DNA of 44,610 nucleotides from Gammaproteobacteria bacterium (GTDB lineage Bacteria > Pseudomonadota > Gammaproteobacteria > DSM-16500), in NCBI GenBank assembly GCA_013287085.1, contig JABDEM010000010.1:1-44610 (forward strand), read 5' to 3'. The position numbers and the translations under genes are program-made. Below are positions 7,516 to 16,098 of this stretch, piece by piece. Below the pieces are notes generated by a model. The model was given only the letters and a program-made list of their open reading frames with translations, did no database searches and was not told where the DNA came from. How positions within the stretch are numbered: position 1 is the stretch's first letter; every line of letters starts with the position of its first letter.

Positions 7516-7706
7516 AAAAGCCTCATCAGTAATCAAATAATTTAAATAGATATTAAAATCAATATGTTAGGGGGTAGCGATATAATGTGTTTTTTGTGTT
7601 TTGTACTATACTAAATTAAGGAAGAAAAAGATACACAGTATAAATACCATAATCAAGTTTGATAGGCTAAGTAAAGAAAGTTTTGTTGTTAATTAGAGGG
7701 GATCAT

Positions 7707-8849
7707 ATGCAACAAAATTCAAATAATAAGCTTACAAAACATCCTGCATATTCAAAAAAAGAGGAGGCGGAAGACTACTTTGCGGACTTAAATAAAGCCT
7801 TACAGTTTAAGAAAAGCCGTAAAATAATACAAAGCTTGATCTTGAAAGCAATGAAAGGTAGAAAAAAATTAATAAAGGAATTAGAAAAACAATGGGAAAG
7901 AGAAAAGAAACTTTGGCTGAAAGCGTTGCAAGAATATGAGGCTATTTTGAAACATAAGTATAAAGAATTTCTGAAACATTTACATGAGTTATCTAAATTA
8001 CTTATTAATGAAATTGAAATATTAAAAGAAAGAATTAAAGAATTAGATTCATTAATTAATATTCTTAGTAATAACATTCGGCAAAATGCTCAAGCGGTAG
8101 TGAACACCTTTAAAACTAGAATTGCCTCACGAGAGAGGGGAGCAAAAAGCAATAAAGAATTAAAATGTATAAGAAAATTTAAAGAAGAAGTCGAACCATT
8201 GTTTATTGAATATCTAAATAATGGGGCTAATTTACCTGTCTTTTTGCAAAAAGTAAAGGAAATTCATGAAAATGCAGATCCAAATGATAAAGCAACTTTT
8301 AAAGATATTATAAGGGATGTAATATATGAGGGATGTAACGAATCAAAAGATGTATTATTTGAAATAGAAAAAGATTCGAATCTTCGATCAAGCTATGTTG
8401 CAGAAAAAGAAATATGTGTTGCCAAAATAAAAATAAGTGAAGTTGAAGTTAATAGATTAAGAGATTTTCCAAGGCAAATATCAGAAAATGCAAATCAAAA
8501 TGAAATGCAGGGAATTGCTGATGAAGTTGTTGTAAGGCAAAGAGATTTAGAAAGATCTCGAAATGAATTCAGAATGTTAATGGGAAATATACCTAAAGAA
8601 GGTATTGCAGAAATCAGTCAATCGGCAAAGGAATCTGTTTTAGCTTCTTTGAGTAAATTTTCAAGCTTTGTAGAAATAGGAGCAGAAAACAAATTGTCTG
8701 CAAATGCCACCCAACCCGCCCTCAACGGCCAAATCAAAAAAGAACCCCGAAACGATGAAAAACTAAATATAAATAATCAAAAACCCCAACCATCTCAAGA
8801 TGAAAACGCAGCCGATGATAAACCCCAACCAAGACGCATACGACGTTAA
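7707..8849 (+). CDS. Lys/Glu-rich coiled-coil protein; candidate Dot/Icm effector
   Basis: 380 residues from ATG 7707, preceded by AGAGGGG; a TTG at 7683 is in frame but lies upstream of that site. The protein is strongly helical and Lys/Glu rich, with long heptad-like stretches in residues ~15-130 (repeated KELEKQWEREKKLW, LLINEIEILKERIKELDSL) and a polar Pro/Asn/Gln C-terminal tail ending PQPRRIRR. No membrane segment, signal peptide or catalytic motif was seen. It is transcribed divergently from the 636-aa coiled-coil gene across 191 bp, and its 3' end overlaps phzF-like by 4 bp. The last ~150 bp are noticeably more GC/C-rich than the rest of the gene. Function unknown. Confidence 0.65.
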   Translation: MQQNSNNKLTKHPAYSKKEEAEDYFADLNKALQFKKSRKIIQSLILKAMKGRKKLIKELEKQWEREKKLWLKALQEYEAILKHKYKEFLKHLHELSKLLINEIEILKERIKELDSLINILSNNIRQNAQAVVNTFKTRIASRERGAKSNKELKCIRKFKEEVEPLFIEYLNNGANLPVFLQKVKEIHENADPNDKATFKDIIRDVIYEGCNESKDVLFEIEKDSNLRSSYVAEKEICVAKIKISEVEVNRLRDFPRQISENANQNEMQGIADEVVVRQRDLERSRNEFRMLMGNIPKEGIAEISQSAKESVLASLSKFSSFVEIGAENKLSANATQPALNGQIKKEPRNDEKLNINNQKPQPSQDENAADDKPQPRRIRR

Positions 8850-9676
8850 ATTCTTTCTTGATCGCAGCGTTGTATTTCCGAGACCTTCCCACCCACCAAC
8901 AAATTATCCGCACTAATATACTCAACAACAATAACACAAGGTTTTCCCATAAAATTCCCTTGCTCAATTTTAATATTTCTTTTCAATGCTAATGACAACG
9001 CCCCCGCCGCCACCCCTGTCGCAGCATCTTCATTCTGTCCTGATTTTGGATTAAATCCTCGCGCATAAAAATTCGAAGTAGAGGAAGGTTCTTTGGTATA
9101 GACATAAATCCCATTAATTTTATTTTCTTCACTCCATGTTTTTATATATTCATAATTAGGTTTTAATTCCGAGAGTGACTTTAATGAATCTAAAGGGATT
9201 AATAATTTTTGACTTCCAACTGACGAGATACAGAAAGGTAAATCATTTAAAAGGCTGTTACTATTACTTAGATTAAGCATCTTGCATACGGTTTCTTTTT
9301 TAACGTTAAGCTCCGCAAATTTTTTCTGTGAAACTTTTAACTGTAAATACCCTTGCTCTGATTTAATTAAATTTAATTTTTCACCTTCGTGAGTTAAGCA
9401 GGTTAACGCATTTTTATTTGTTTTTGAAAAAAGAAATTTAGCAGCGGCAAGGGTGCCATGTATGCATAAAGTTGTTTGGAAGTTAGGATAAAAAAACTTA
9501 AGCTCGGGTTCTTTAGCTGATAGGTCAGATATAAAAACCGTGACAGGTTCCCCCAGTTTTTTAGCAAACGCTAGGCGATCACTATCATCTCCTGTAAAAT
9601 TTATTACGACAGCTGCAGGATTCCCAGAGTTATCTTGAGCAGTAACAAAACAATTTGCTAAAAATATTTCATGCAT
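8846..9676 (-). CDS. PhzF-family isomerase-like protein
   Basis: 276 residues with the diaminopimelate-epimerase-like PhzF fold in two halves. Landmarks are the N-terminal CFVTAQDNSGNPAAVV (usual FTxxxFxGNPaaVV), KKLGEPVTVFI (position of the catalytic Glu), TTLCIHGTLAAA (usual ELPFCGHATLAAA) and NEDAATGVAAGALSLAL (usual EDPATGSAxGxL). PhzF of Pseudomonas isomerises trans-2,3-dihydro-3-hydroxyanthranilate in phenazine synthesis, but most homologues, as here, stand alone with unknown substrate. It converges on the coiled-coil gene with a 4-bp overlap. Confidence 0.85.
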   Translation of the reverse strand: MHEIFLANCFVTAQDNSGNPAAVVINFTGDDSDRLAFAKKLGEPVTVFISDLSAKEPELKFFYPNFQTTLCIHGTLAAAKFLFSKTNKNALTCLTHEGEKLNLIKSEQGYLQLKVSQKKFAELNVKKETVCKMLNLSNSNSLLNDLPFCISSVGSQKLLIPLDSLKSLSELKPNYEYIKTWSEENKINGIYVYTKEPSSTSNFYARGFNPKSGQNEDAATGVAAGALSLALKRNIKIEQGNFMGKPCVIVVEYISADNLLVGGKVSEIQRCDQERI

Positions 9677-9798
9677 ATTTTGTATTTGACCCCTTAACTA
9701 ACACTCGCCTATCTATTCCTTGCTATCCTAAGAAAAGTTGATAGCATAATTGAACCCTATTTTCCCATAAAACGCTTATAATAAGATAGACCATTAAC

Positions 9799-10515
9799 AT
9801 GCCAAAATATTCAATTAATGAAGACCATGATTTAGAAGTTGTAGGGGTAGAATCATCCTCACCTTTCCAATTTTATGATACGATTTCCTTCGGCGAAGAA
9901 GTGCTAGCCGTCGATCCGAACGAAGAAATTCCTGAAGCGGCGTCTTATTGTGTTAGTCGTGCGCAATCTAAAGCAGGGATATTTCTCATTGGATTAGAGT
10001 TTAATTTTAATGTGGCAGTAGTCGCGAAAACAAAAAATGAATTTGTGCTTTTCAATGCGGGTTCTCCTAATCCAAAATCAAAAGGCTTTTTGGATTTTCT
10101 TAAATACATGCAAGAAGAAAAAAGCAAAGACGCTGAAATTTTTGTGATTGAAAAGCCTTTGCCTATTCAAAATCAAGAATGTGCGATTCTTTTGGCCATC
10201 GAGTTATCCAAAGCACTTGATCGAGAAGTTAAACGTCTAGAGGTCCCGGGTTACAGCTATCTTTGTATGGATGCGACAAATAAAATAGTGCTTCTTGCTA
10301 ATAAAGTTAAAGTTATCAAAAAAGAAAATCCTTTAGAATATAAGGAGGGTGAAGGGTGCGATATTGATATTAGTCGGGCCATTCCTATCAAAAAAACCAT
10401 GACTGATTTAGCCAAACTGCACAAAGTAGGAAAAGCTAAAGGGACTTTTTTTAACAAAGCTTTTTGGGAAAAACATCAGACTCAATCAGTAGCACCGCGA
10501 GCGGGCGTGTTATAA
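9799..10515 (+). CDS. hypothetical protein, possible degenerate Ulp1/YopJ-like cysteine-protease fold; candidate effector
   Basis: 238 residues, not recognised with confidence. The middle part resembles the order of clan CE cysteine proteases (C48 Ulp1 / C55 YopJ): a hydrophobic strand block FNFNVAVVAKTKNEFVLFNAGS where His-x-x-strand-Asp-Ser is usual, then PIQNQECAILLAIELSKAL where Q-x-x-x-(D/N)-C-G is usual. If that alignment is right, the His and Asp positions are Asn (about N70 and N86) while the Cys (C128) is kept, so it would be catalytically dead or altered. No signal peptide. A TATAAT box at 9777-9782 lies 17 bp before the start codon. Isolated gene between housekeeping blocks. Confidence 0.55.
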   Translation: MPKYSINEDHDLEVVGVESSSPFQFYDTISFGEEVLAVDPNEEIPEAASYCVSRAQSKAGIFLIGLEFNFNVAVVAKTKNEFVLFNAGSPNPKSKGFLDFLKYMQEEKSKDAEIFVIEKPLPIQNQECAILLAIELSKALDREVKRLEVPGYSYLCMDATNKIVLLANKVKVIKKENPLEYKEGEGCDIDISRAIPIKKTMTDLAKLHKVGKAKGTFFNKAFWEKHQTQSVAPRAGVL

Positions 10516-10555
10516 AGGAGTCATTTATGCCCTTAAATTTTTCTCTAAAGAATCT

Positions 10556-11737
10556 CTAACGAACTAAACCATCACCTTTTAACTCATCGATTGATGGATC
10601 TTGATCAGAGAGAAAATTCGATAGATGACTCATGTTCATGCTAGACGATGATGAAGCAAAAAAAGTAGGCGCGGGAAATGCAAATGCGCTTATAGGTTTT
10701 TCTTCACTTTGAGCTTCGGGCTCTGCAGAGGAAAGAGGGCTGATTTGAACTAGCGCAACTTGTTCTTTAGTTGCTTTAAAATCAACGGAAAAAGCCAAAT
10801 TATAGGCTTCAATTACATCCGCTTTTTCTTTTGGATCCGTAATGGTGGGTATTTGACTTAAAATACTTTCAACCGAATATCTAGGATAAGCCTTAACACA
10901 AAGGTTTATAAAATCTAGCATGACATTTTTTTGGGTTTCAAAAAATTTAGGATTTTGAACATAAGCGTTAGGATAGAGGTTGTTTTTATCGCTAACAAAT
11001 AGCATAGAAATTTCTCCCGCAGGTCTAAGCTCTACGGAAGATTTAGTCAGTTTTAATTTTCCGCGAAGATAATTTCTGCAAGAACCCGCGAGTTCTAATG
11101 TTTTTTTGATAAACACTATCCCTATGCCGGGCATCCATTTTACATCATCTAAAGATTCTGGAATGCCAGACTCGCGGTAGGGAAGTGCTGGTTTTCTACG
11201 GCTTTTAGAAGGTGCGTCATCTTCAGATGATTCTGCCTTTCTTTTCAAAACCCCCTTTCTTTTGTGAACTTCTTTTGGAAGAATTTCTGTCAACTCTTTA
11301 TGAACGGGTTGTATATCACTCGCCAATACTTTTTGTGCATCAGTTGCGCTATATTGCACTTTAAAAGCTGCGTTGAAACTGGTAATGGCATAAGCAATTT
11401 CTTCTTCCGATGCTTGTTCAATGATTTCTAACAGTGCTTTAAAATCACGTTTATAATAGTCAGCACATATTTTTAAAAAGATTCCTGAAACTTCTTTTTG
11501 GCTCTCGAAAAAACGATCCGTTCCATCAAAATTATTTTCTACATCATAAATAAAAATACAGGATATATTTCTAGAAGCGCGGAGTTTAATATTTTTATTG
11601 GTCAATCCTAAGCGCGTTGAAATGGAATTTTGATGATCGCGCGCTTTTTTGGCAGATTCTTCGAAGAAAACAGGTCCTAATCCTGGAACGAGTCTAAGGG
11701 CCTTAAGAGCTTTAGGAAGCTTATTTTTTTTTGGCAT
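10556..11737 (-). CDS. tandem-duplicated-domain protein with bipartite NLS-like linker; candidate nucleus-targeted effector
   Basis: 393 residues. Residues ~14-144 and ~199-334 are two copies of the same domain: LVPGLGPVFFEESAKKA versus MPGIGIVFIKKTLELA; RLGLTNKNIKLRASRNIS versus KLKLTKSSVELRPAGEIS; RFFESQKEV versus KFFETQKNV; SFNAAFKVQYSATDAQ versus AYNLAFSVDFKATKEQ. Each begins with a PG(L/I)G turn like a helix-hairpin-helix DNA-binding motif. The linker has KRK-x10-KSRRK (165-182), a classical bipartite nuclear localisation pattern, with an acidic SSEDD between. The C-terminal ~60 residues are Ser/Ala/Pro rich. No signal peptide or membrane segment. Divergent from rplY. Host nuclear action is inference; the duplication is directly visible. 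Confidence 0.7.
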   Translation of the reverse strand: MPKKNKLPKALKALRLVPGLGPVFFEESAKKARDHQNSISTRLGLTNKNIKLRASRNISCIFIYDVENNFDGTDRFFESQKEVSGIFLKICADYYKRDFKALLEIIEQASEEEIAYAITSFNAAFKVQYSATDAQKVLASDIQPVHKELTEILPKEVHKRKGVLKRKAESSEDDAPSKSRRKPALPYRESGIPESLDDVKWMPGIGIVFIKKTLELAGSCRNYLRGKLKLTKSSVELRPAGEISMLFVSDKNNLYPNAYVQNPKFFETQKNVMLDFINLCVKAYPRYSVESILSQIPTITDPKEKADVIEAYNLAFSVDFKATKEQVALVQISPLSSAEPEAQSEEKPISAFAFPAPTFFASSSSSMNMSHLSNFLSDQDPSIDELKGDGLVR

Positions 11738-11861
11738 ATTCTAATATCCTCGATGCATAGTTATTGTGCAATAATACCCTATTATTGACGAATTTAAAAC
11801 AATCGAATGATTGCGAATACTTACTGGCATCTCCCGTAAAAATGTGTACAATAACCGCTCT

Positions 11862-11886
11862 TTCCATGCCGGTCGCAAGCATGGAA
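11862..11886 (+). promoter_or_regulatory. hairpin in the rplY 5' leader
   Basis: Arms TTCCATGC (11862-11869) and GCATGGAA (11879-11886) pair perfectly around a 9-nt loop. A TACAAT -10 box (11847-11852) lies just upstream, so the hairpin would be near the 5' end of the rplY transcript. L25 is known to repress its own mRNA in some gammaproteobacteria, so an autoregulatory leader is possible, but this is inferred. Confidence 0.4.
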
Positions 11887-11916
11887 CTTTAACTACTTGA
11901 TTTTTAGGAGAAATTT

Positions 11917-12627
11917 ATGGCGTCAATGAGTTTTGAACTGGAAGCTCTTCAGAGAAGTACTGCAGGGAGAGGTGCGAGCCGCCGCCTGCGTCAAAATGAA
12001 CAGCTACCAGCAATTGTATATGGTGCAGGGGAACCACCGGTTTCTTTAGTATTGGATCACCGTAAAGTGGTCATGGCTCTTTCTCATGAGTCTTTTTATT
12101 CCCGCATTTTGAGTTTGAAAATTGAAGGCAAAAGCGAAAAAGTGATTTTAAAAGCGGTACAGCGCCATCCGATTAAACCACGCGTTTTACATATGGATTT
12201 CTTGCGTGTTCGCGCAGATCAAAAATTACATATGCATATTCCATTGCACTTTATCGGTGAAGATAAATCACCGGCTTTAGAAGAAGGTGGTGTATTCTCG
12301 CATGGCATGACGGATCTAGAAGTTATTTGTTTACCAAAAGATTTACCAGAATTTATCGAAGTCGATGTGTCTGAAATGAAATTGAATGATGTCATCCATT
12401 TATCGAATCTTAAATTGCCTAAAGGCGTTGAAATTGCAGCATTCTCACACGGTGTGGAAGGGCACGATTTATCCGTTGTTTCTATCCATATTCCACGTGT
12501 TGTTGAAGAACCTGTTGAAATGCCTGAAGAGGAAGCGGCTCCCGCAGGCGAAGTCTCTGCTGAAGTTCCTGCTATTGAACAAAAAGCACCTGAAGCAGGC
12601 GATAAAGACAAAGGCAAAGCGAAGTAA
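11917..12627 (+). CDS. rplY: 50S ribosomal protein L25/general stress protein Ctc
   Basis: 236 residues, the long L25/Ctc (TL5-type) form. The N-terminal ~95 residues are the 5S rRNA-binding L25 domain (GRGASRRLRQNEQLPAIVYG, then HPIKPRVLHMDFLRV). Residues ~100-190 are the C-terminal beta domain of Ctc. The tail is Glu/Ala/Pro rich and disordered, ending in KDKGKAK. It binds the 5S rRNA in the central protuberance of the large subunit. A GGAG ribosome site precedes ATG 11917. It starts the canonical rplY-pth-ychF operon, 14 bp ahead of pth. Confidence 0.97.
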   Translation: MASMSFELEALQRSTAGRGASRRLRQNEQLPAIVYGAGEPPVSLVLDHRKVVMALSHESFYSRILSLKIEGKSEKVILKAVQRHPIKPRVLHMDFLRVRADQKLHMHIPLHFIGEDKSPALEEGGVFSHGMTDLEVICLPKDLPEFIEVDVSEMKLNDVIHLSNLKLPKGVEIAAFSHGVEGHDLSVVSIHIPRVVEEPVEMPEEEAAPAGEVSAEVPAIEQKAPEAGDKDKGKAK

Positions 12628-12641
12628 TCAAGGAGAGTTCT

Positions 12642-13226
12642 TTGCCAACTGCTATACAACTTATTGTTGGTCTCGGGAATCCCGGGGCCAACTATGAGCA
12701 TACTCGGCATAATGCAGGCGCGTGGTTTGTTTCAGATCTTGCAAAACAAACGCATGCTTCGCTACGTATGGAATCCAAATTTTTTGGTTTGCATGCGGTT
12801 TCCAACATTGGATCGGATGAATGCCATCTTTTAATTCCAACAACTTATATGAATTTAAGTGGACAAGCAGTCAAAGCGCTTTCCAATTTTTACAAAATTA
12901 CACCTGAACAAATTTTAATTGTGCATGATGAAATTGATTTACCCGTTGGTGTTGCGCGTTTGAAATTAGGCGGCGGGCACGGGGGTCACAATGGATTACG
13001 AGATATTATTGAAAAATTAGGGACGCAACAATTTTATAGAATACGAGTAGGCGTGGGTCGCCCTGAGCATAGTCGTGAAGTAGAAGATTATGTTTTAAGA
13101 CCCCCTAAAAAAGAAGAACGAATAGAAATTGATTTTGCGCTACAACGCGCTGAAAAAGTTTTACCTTTGATAATAAACGGCGACATGGCCAAAGCCATGC
13201 AAGAATTGCATACGGAGAAAGAATGA
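12642..13226 (+). CDS. pth: peptidyl-tRNA hydrolase, TTG start
   Basis: 194 residues, normal length. Hydrolyses peptidyl-tRNAs released by drop-off so that tRNA is recycled. Key sites: GLGNPG (Asn), ATRHNAG-type block [10 protein letters not shown] with catalytic His23, [10 protein letters not shown] (Asn), [10 protein letters not shown] (Asp) and [12 protein letters not shown] (Asn). The start must be TTG 12642: an AAGGAGAG site lies at 12630-12637 and the conserved fold begins immediately ([10 protein letters not shown]), with no later Met before the first motif. It overlaps ychF by 4 bp (ATGA), so translation is coupled. Confidence 0.97.
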   Translation: MPTAIQLIVGLGNPGANYEHTRHNAGAWFVSDLAKQTHASLRMESKFFGLHAVSNIGSDECHLLIPTTYMNLSGQAVKALSNFYKITPEQILIVHDEIDLPVGVARLKLGGGHGGHNGLRDIIEKLGTQQFYRIRVGVGRPEHSREVEDYVLRPPKKEERIEIDFALQRAEKVLPLIINGDMAKAMQELHTEKE

Positions 13227-14314
13227 GTTTAAGATGCGGAATTGTTGGATTACCCAATGTAGGAAAATCTACTTTATTTAATTGCTTAACCAAAGCGGGT
13301 GTTGCAGCATCCAATTATCCTTTTTGTACGATTGATCCCAATGTGGGTGTTGTTCCCGTGCCTGATCCGCGCTTAGAAAAATTAGCAGAATATGTGAATC
13401 CTGAACGCATTCTCCCAACCACTATGGAATTTGTTGATATCGCAGGCTTAGTAGCGGGTGCTTCAAAAGGCGAAGGTTTAGGAAATAAATTCTTAGCTAA
13501 TATTCGTGAAACCGATGCTATCGCACACGTAGTAAGATGTTTTGAAAATACGGATGTCATACACGTTGCTGGAAAAATTTCTCCTAAAGATGATATTGAA
13601 GTAATTAATACAGAACTGGCTCTTGCTGATTTAGAAACCGTCGATAAAGCCATACTACGCATTTCAAAACAAGTCAGAGCCGGTGACAAAGCAGCCGCAA
13701 TTGAACAAGCTTTATTTGAGCGTGTAAAAGAAAAATTAAATAAAGGCGAAACTGCTCGTACCATAAAATTAACCACAGAAGAAAAAGAAAGTTTAAAACC
13801 TCTGCAATTATTAACGTTAAAACCTACGCTCTATATTGCAAATGTTGCTGAAACAGGTTTTACTAATAATCCTTATCTTGATCAAGTGAAAGAAATCGCT
13901 AAAAACGAAGGCGCACAAGTGGTATCCATTTGCGCATCTATAGAATCTGAAATTGCAGAATTAGATGATGAAGGTAAAAAAGAATTTCTAGCCGAATTAA
14001 AACTAGATGAACCCGGTTTAAATCGCGTAATTCATGCGGGCTATAAATTATTAGGTTTAGAAACTTATTTTACAGCAGGCGTTAAAGAAGTTCGCGCATG
14101 GACGGTACATGTAGGATCGACCGCCCCCCAAGCAGCCGGTGTGATTCATACTGATTTTGAAAAAGGTTTTATTCGCGCTGAAGTTATTTCTTATGATGAT
14201 TATGTTAAATATAAAGGTGAAGCGGGCGCCAAAGAAGCCGGCAAATGGCGCCTAGAAGGTAAAGAATACATCGTAAAAGATGGCGATGTTATGCATTTTA
14301 GATTTAATGTCTAA
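13223..14314 (+). CDS. ychF: redox-regulated ATPase/GTPase YchF (Obg family)
   Basis: 363 residues, typical. G1 is GLPNVGKST at residues 9-17, followed by [14 protein letters not shown], the G3-like [17 protein letters not shown] and the NVAE motif (in IANVAETG) in place of NKxD. That NxxE replacement is the hallmark of YchF/OLA1, which prefers ATP. A coiled-coil segment (about 130-200) and a C-terminal TGS domain follow (TFEKG-type [17 protein letters not shown]). It interacts with the ribosome and translation factors. It is the last gene of the rplY operon and converges on the 351-aa gene with a 4-bp overlap. Confidence 0.97.
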   Translation: MSLRCGIVGLPNVGKSTLFNCLTKAGVAASNYPFCTIDPNVGVVPVPDPRLEKLAEYVNPERILPTTMEFVDIAGLVAGASKGEGLGNKFLANIRETDAIAHVVRCFENTDVIHVAGKISPKDDIEVINTELALADLETVDKAILRISKQVRAGDKAAAIEQALFERVKEKLNKGETARTIKLTTEEKESLKPLQLLTLKPTLYIANVAETGFTNNPYLDQVKEIAKNEGAQVVSICASIESEIAELDDEGKKEFLAELKLDEPGLNRVIHAGYKLLGLETYFTAGVKEVRAWTVHVGSTAPQAAGVIHTDFEKGFIRAEVISYDDYVKYKGEAGAKEAGKWRLEGKEYIVKDGDVMHFRFNV

Positions 14315-15366
14315 ATTCTAAAAGCATGCGCGGGTCTCAGTAAGGGTTCATAACGTTCAAGCAGGCTTCTTAACTCCAGGGTTTCCAATTCCCGGCTTCC
14401 TTGTAAAATACCTTGTAAAGAAACAAGTAGCTCTTCGTTTGTGCCTTTTAACGCGATCAATGCACGTCGTAATAAAGCGCGATTAATCAATTTTCTTTCT
14501 TCTTGGTCATCGTTTTCATTTTCATCGCAAAGTCGATACAGTTGATTGCGAAAATTAACTCTTACCACTTTATTTTGCATGTGATCGCACACTTGCTGCG
14601 CAAGGTGAGAATAATCTCTAGGGCATACTTCAGGTAGATTAAAAATATCCATAATATCTTGCAATTCATCAAAGCGTGGCCGTAGGGCATAAAGATCTTT
14701 TATGAAGGTTTGACATGCAGCCCAGGAAATACGGTTGTTGGCGGATGCAACCATATTGGCTTCTAAAACAGCGAGGATCGCATTTTTATCTCCGAGATCC
14801 GCAGCTTCTCTTAAAAATTTAAGCGGGGAGTTAGTGGAAAATAGGCTTAGAAAAATTTTTTTCATGGGGGGATTAGAATGGTACATCGCCAAATGCGCAC
14901 AATAATATTTTTCTTCTGCATTGACGGGTTCTTCCGGTTTACTAAATTGACAACACCAGCTGCGGGTCTTCGCTTGAACTCTTGTTTTTGCAAAAATTTG
15001 ATTAAAAGCAATTTGGACTGAAAGTTCTAAGCTGAGGCTTTCTCGCGTAGGGTTTGCCGGTAGTTCTATAGCAAAGAGAACCTCATGAATTTCTTTTAAA
15101 GCAGTGTTCGGTAAGCCAAGAAGTTTTTCATTATTTAGAAGACAAGTATTTCTAATGATTTTAGCAAAATGATTTTCTTCCTCTTTAAGTAACTTAGCGC
15201 AAAATCCCGCAGCGGTAACACTACCGCTTTCTGCTTTATCCCGTAAAATTTTTAATAAATCCTCACTCTCTCCTTTTTCTTCAGGTCCTCTGCATAAAAG
15301 CAAATAATAAGTTTCATTAATATCGATTTTAGGATCAGGACGCTCTATTCTTCCGCTAGCTGCCAT
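14311..15366 (-). CDS. hypothetical protein, paralogue of its upstream neighbour; candidate PmrA-controlled effector
   Basis: 351 residues, unrecognised. It is helical and Leu/Glu/Arg rich, without membrane segments or signal peptide. It shares with the upstream 222-aa protein the N-terminus [19 protein letters not shown] (versus AEEIYNVLMLIEFPA), [12 protein letters not shown] (versus DPVMKNIVFEVL) and [14 protein letters not shown] (versus ITNRALLRKLNAAF). Relative to the neighbour it has an extra ~100 residues in the middle (a [19 protein letters not shown] helical pair, reminiscent of Sel1 or ankyrin-type repeats) and an N-terminal extension. Its start overlaps the upstream stop by 11 bp, so both are one operon driven by the PmrA-like promoter at 16061-16093. 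Confidence 0.65.
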   Translation of the reverse strand: MAASGRIERPDPKIDINETYYLLLCRGPEEKGESEDLLKILRDKAESGSVTAAGFCAKLLKEEENHFAKIIRNTCLLNNEKLLGLPNTALKEIHEVLFAIELPANPTRESLSLELSVQIAFNQIFAKTRVQAKTRSWCCQFSKPEEPVNAEEKYYCAHLAMYHSNPPMKKIFLSLFSTNSPLKFLREAADLGDKNAILAVLEANMVASANNRISWAACQTFIKDLYALRPRFDELQDIMDIFNLPEVCPRDYSHLAQQVCDHMQNKVVRVNFRNQLYRLCDENENDDQEERKLINRALLRRALIALKGTNEELLVSLQGILQGSRELETLELRSLLERYEPLLRPAHAFRI

Positions 15367-16024
15367 GTTTATATTCTCGTTTTGATTTTAATGGTAATTG
15401 TAATGGATCATAGTCGGTTTTAAGCCACCCATTGAGTTCCTCTCTAATCGCTAGAGCTTGGTAATGGTGATGTGGATTAGGTTTTCTATCAATGTACCCG
15501 CCTTGGATAGTGGGGCGCATAATTTTTTGGATGGCATCATAAAGTTCGACACTATAAAAACAATCATCTACATTAAATGCAGCGTTTAATTTTCTTAATA
15601 AAGCCCGATTCGTGATTTTAGTGTTAACAGTGTTGAAATTTTCATTTTCACTTTGAAATTTTTTTATAATTTTTTTTAGATTAAAAAGGGCTTGTTCGAT
15701 TTCAGGCTCCGTAACAAAGAGAATATTCTCTTCCCTGAGTACTTCAAAAACAATATTTTTCATGACTGGGTCTTGATGTGATTGCAAACGATGGCAAAAA
15801 TCTCTTGCCTCTTGCTTTTTTCTATAAGAACACAGCGTTCTAAAGGCATCTTTACACTGACCCATAAGAAAGAATGAAAGATCGCTGTCTTTAGCTGGGA
15901 ATTCAATCAGCATTAAAACGTTATAGATTTCTTCCGCATTTGCAGCAGGTTCTTTCTGATTTAAAGCGCTAATAATTTCAAGAGAACGATCATAACGCAG
16001 ATCTTTTGAGCTACTGGCAGCCAC
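15356..16024 (-). CDS. hypothetical protein, first gene of PmrA-like operon, GTG start; candidate effector
   Basis: 222 residues, unrecognised, helical and charged. Start is GTG 16024, with ACGAGGAA upstream. The sequence from the ribosome site into the first codons (CAAAACGAGGAATAAACT then start, GCTGCCAG) closely matches the same stretch in front of the downstream paralogue (CAAAACGAGAATATAAAC then start, GCAGCTAG), supporting a tandem gene duplication. Conserved blocks with the paralogue are AEEIYNVLMLIEFPA, DPVMKNIVFEVL and ITNRALLRKLNAAF. The C-terminal part is His/Lys/Arg rich (NPHHHYQ). A PmrA-type box and TAGAAT -10 lie 37-69 bp upstream. Confidence 0.65.
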   Translation of the reverse strand: MAASSSKDLRYDRSLEIISALNQKEPAANAEEIYNVLMLIEFPAKDSDLSFFLMGQCKDAFRTLCSYRKKQEARDFCHRLQSHQDPVMKNIVFEVLREENILFVTEPEIEQALFNLKKIIKKFQSENENFNTVNTKITNRALLRKLNAAFNVDDCFYSVELYDAIQKIMRPTIQGGYIDRKPNPHHHYQALAIREELNGWLKTDYDPLQLPLKSKREYKHGS

Positions 16025-16060
16025 AGTTTATTCCTCGTTTTGTAATTTTTTATGAGGGAT

Positions 16061-16093
16061 ATTCTAGAGGCTAAACCTTAAGGAAACCTTAAG
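16061..16093 (-). promoter_or_regulatory. PmrA-like box and -10 of the 222/351-aa operon
   Basis: On the minus strand CTTAA (16093-16089), six bases, CTTAA (16082-16078), then 11 nt, then TAGAAT (16066-16061). The direct repeat with 11-bp period is the form reported for the PmrA response-regulator site of Legionella and Coxiella effector promoters (CTTAAT-type half sites). The same layout is found at two other genes in this window. It lies between the MazG-like gene stop (16099) and the operon start. Confidence 0.65.
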
Positions 16094-16098
16094 AAACA

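Noticed and set aside
7560..7640. PmrA-like box before the divergent coiled-coil genes
   Set aside because: Only a single CTTAA (minus strand) is present, without a second half site at 11 bp.
12219..12843. Several open frames on both strands overlapping rplY and pth
   Set aside because: They overlap well-identified conserved genes in other frames.
13105..13776. Minus-strand frames inside ychF
   Set aside because: Antisense shadows of a conserved GTPase gene.
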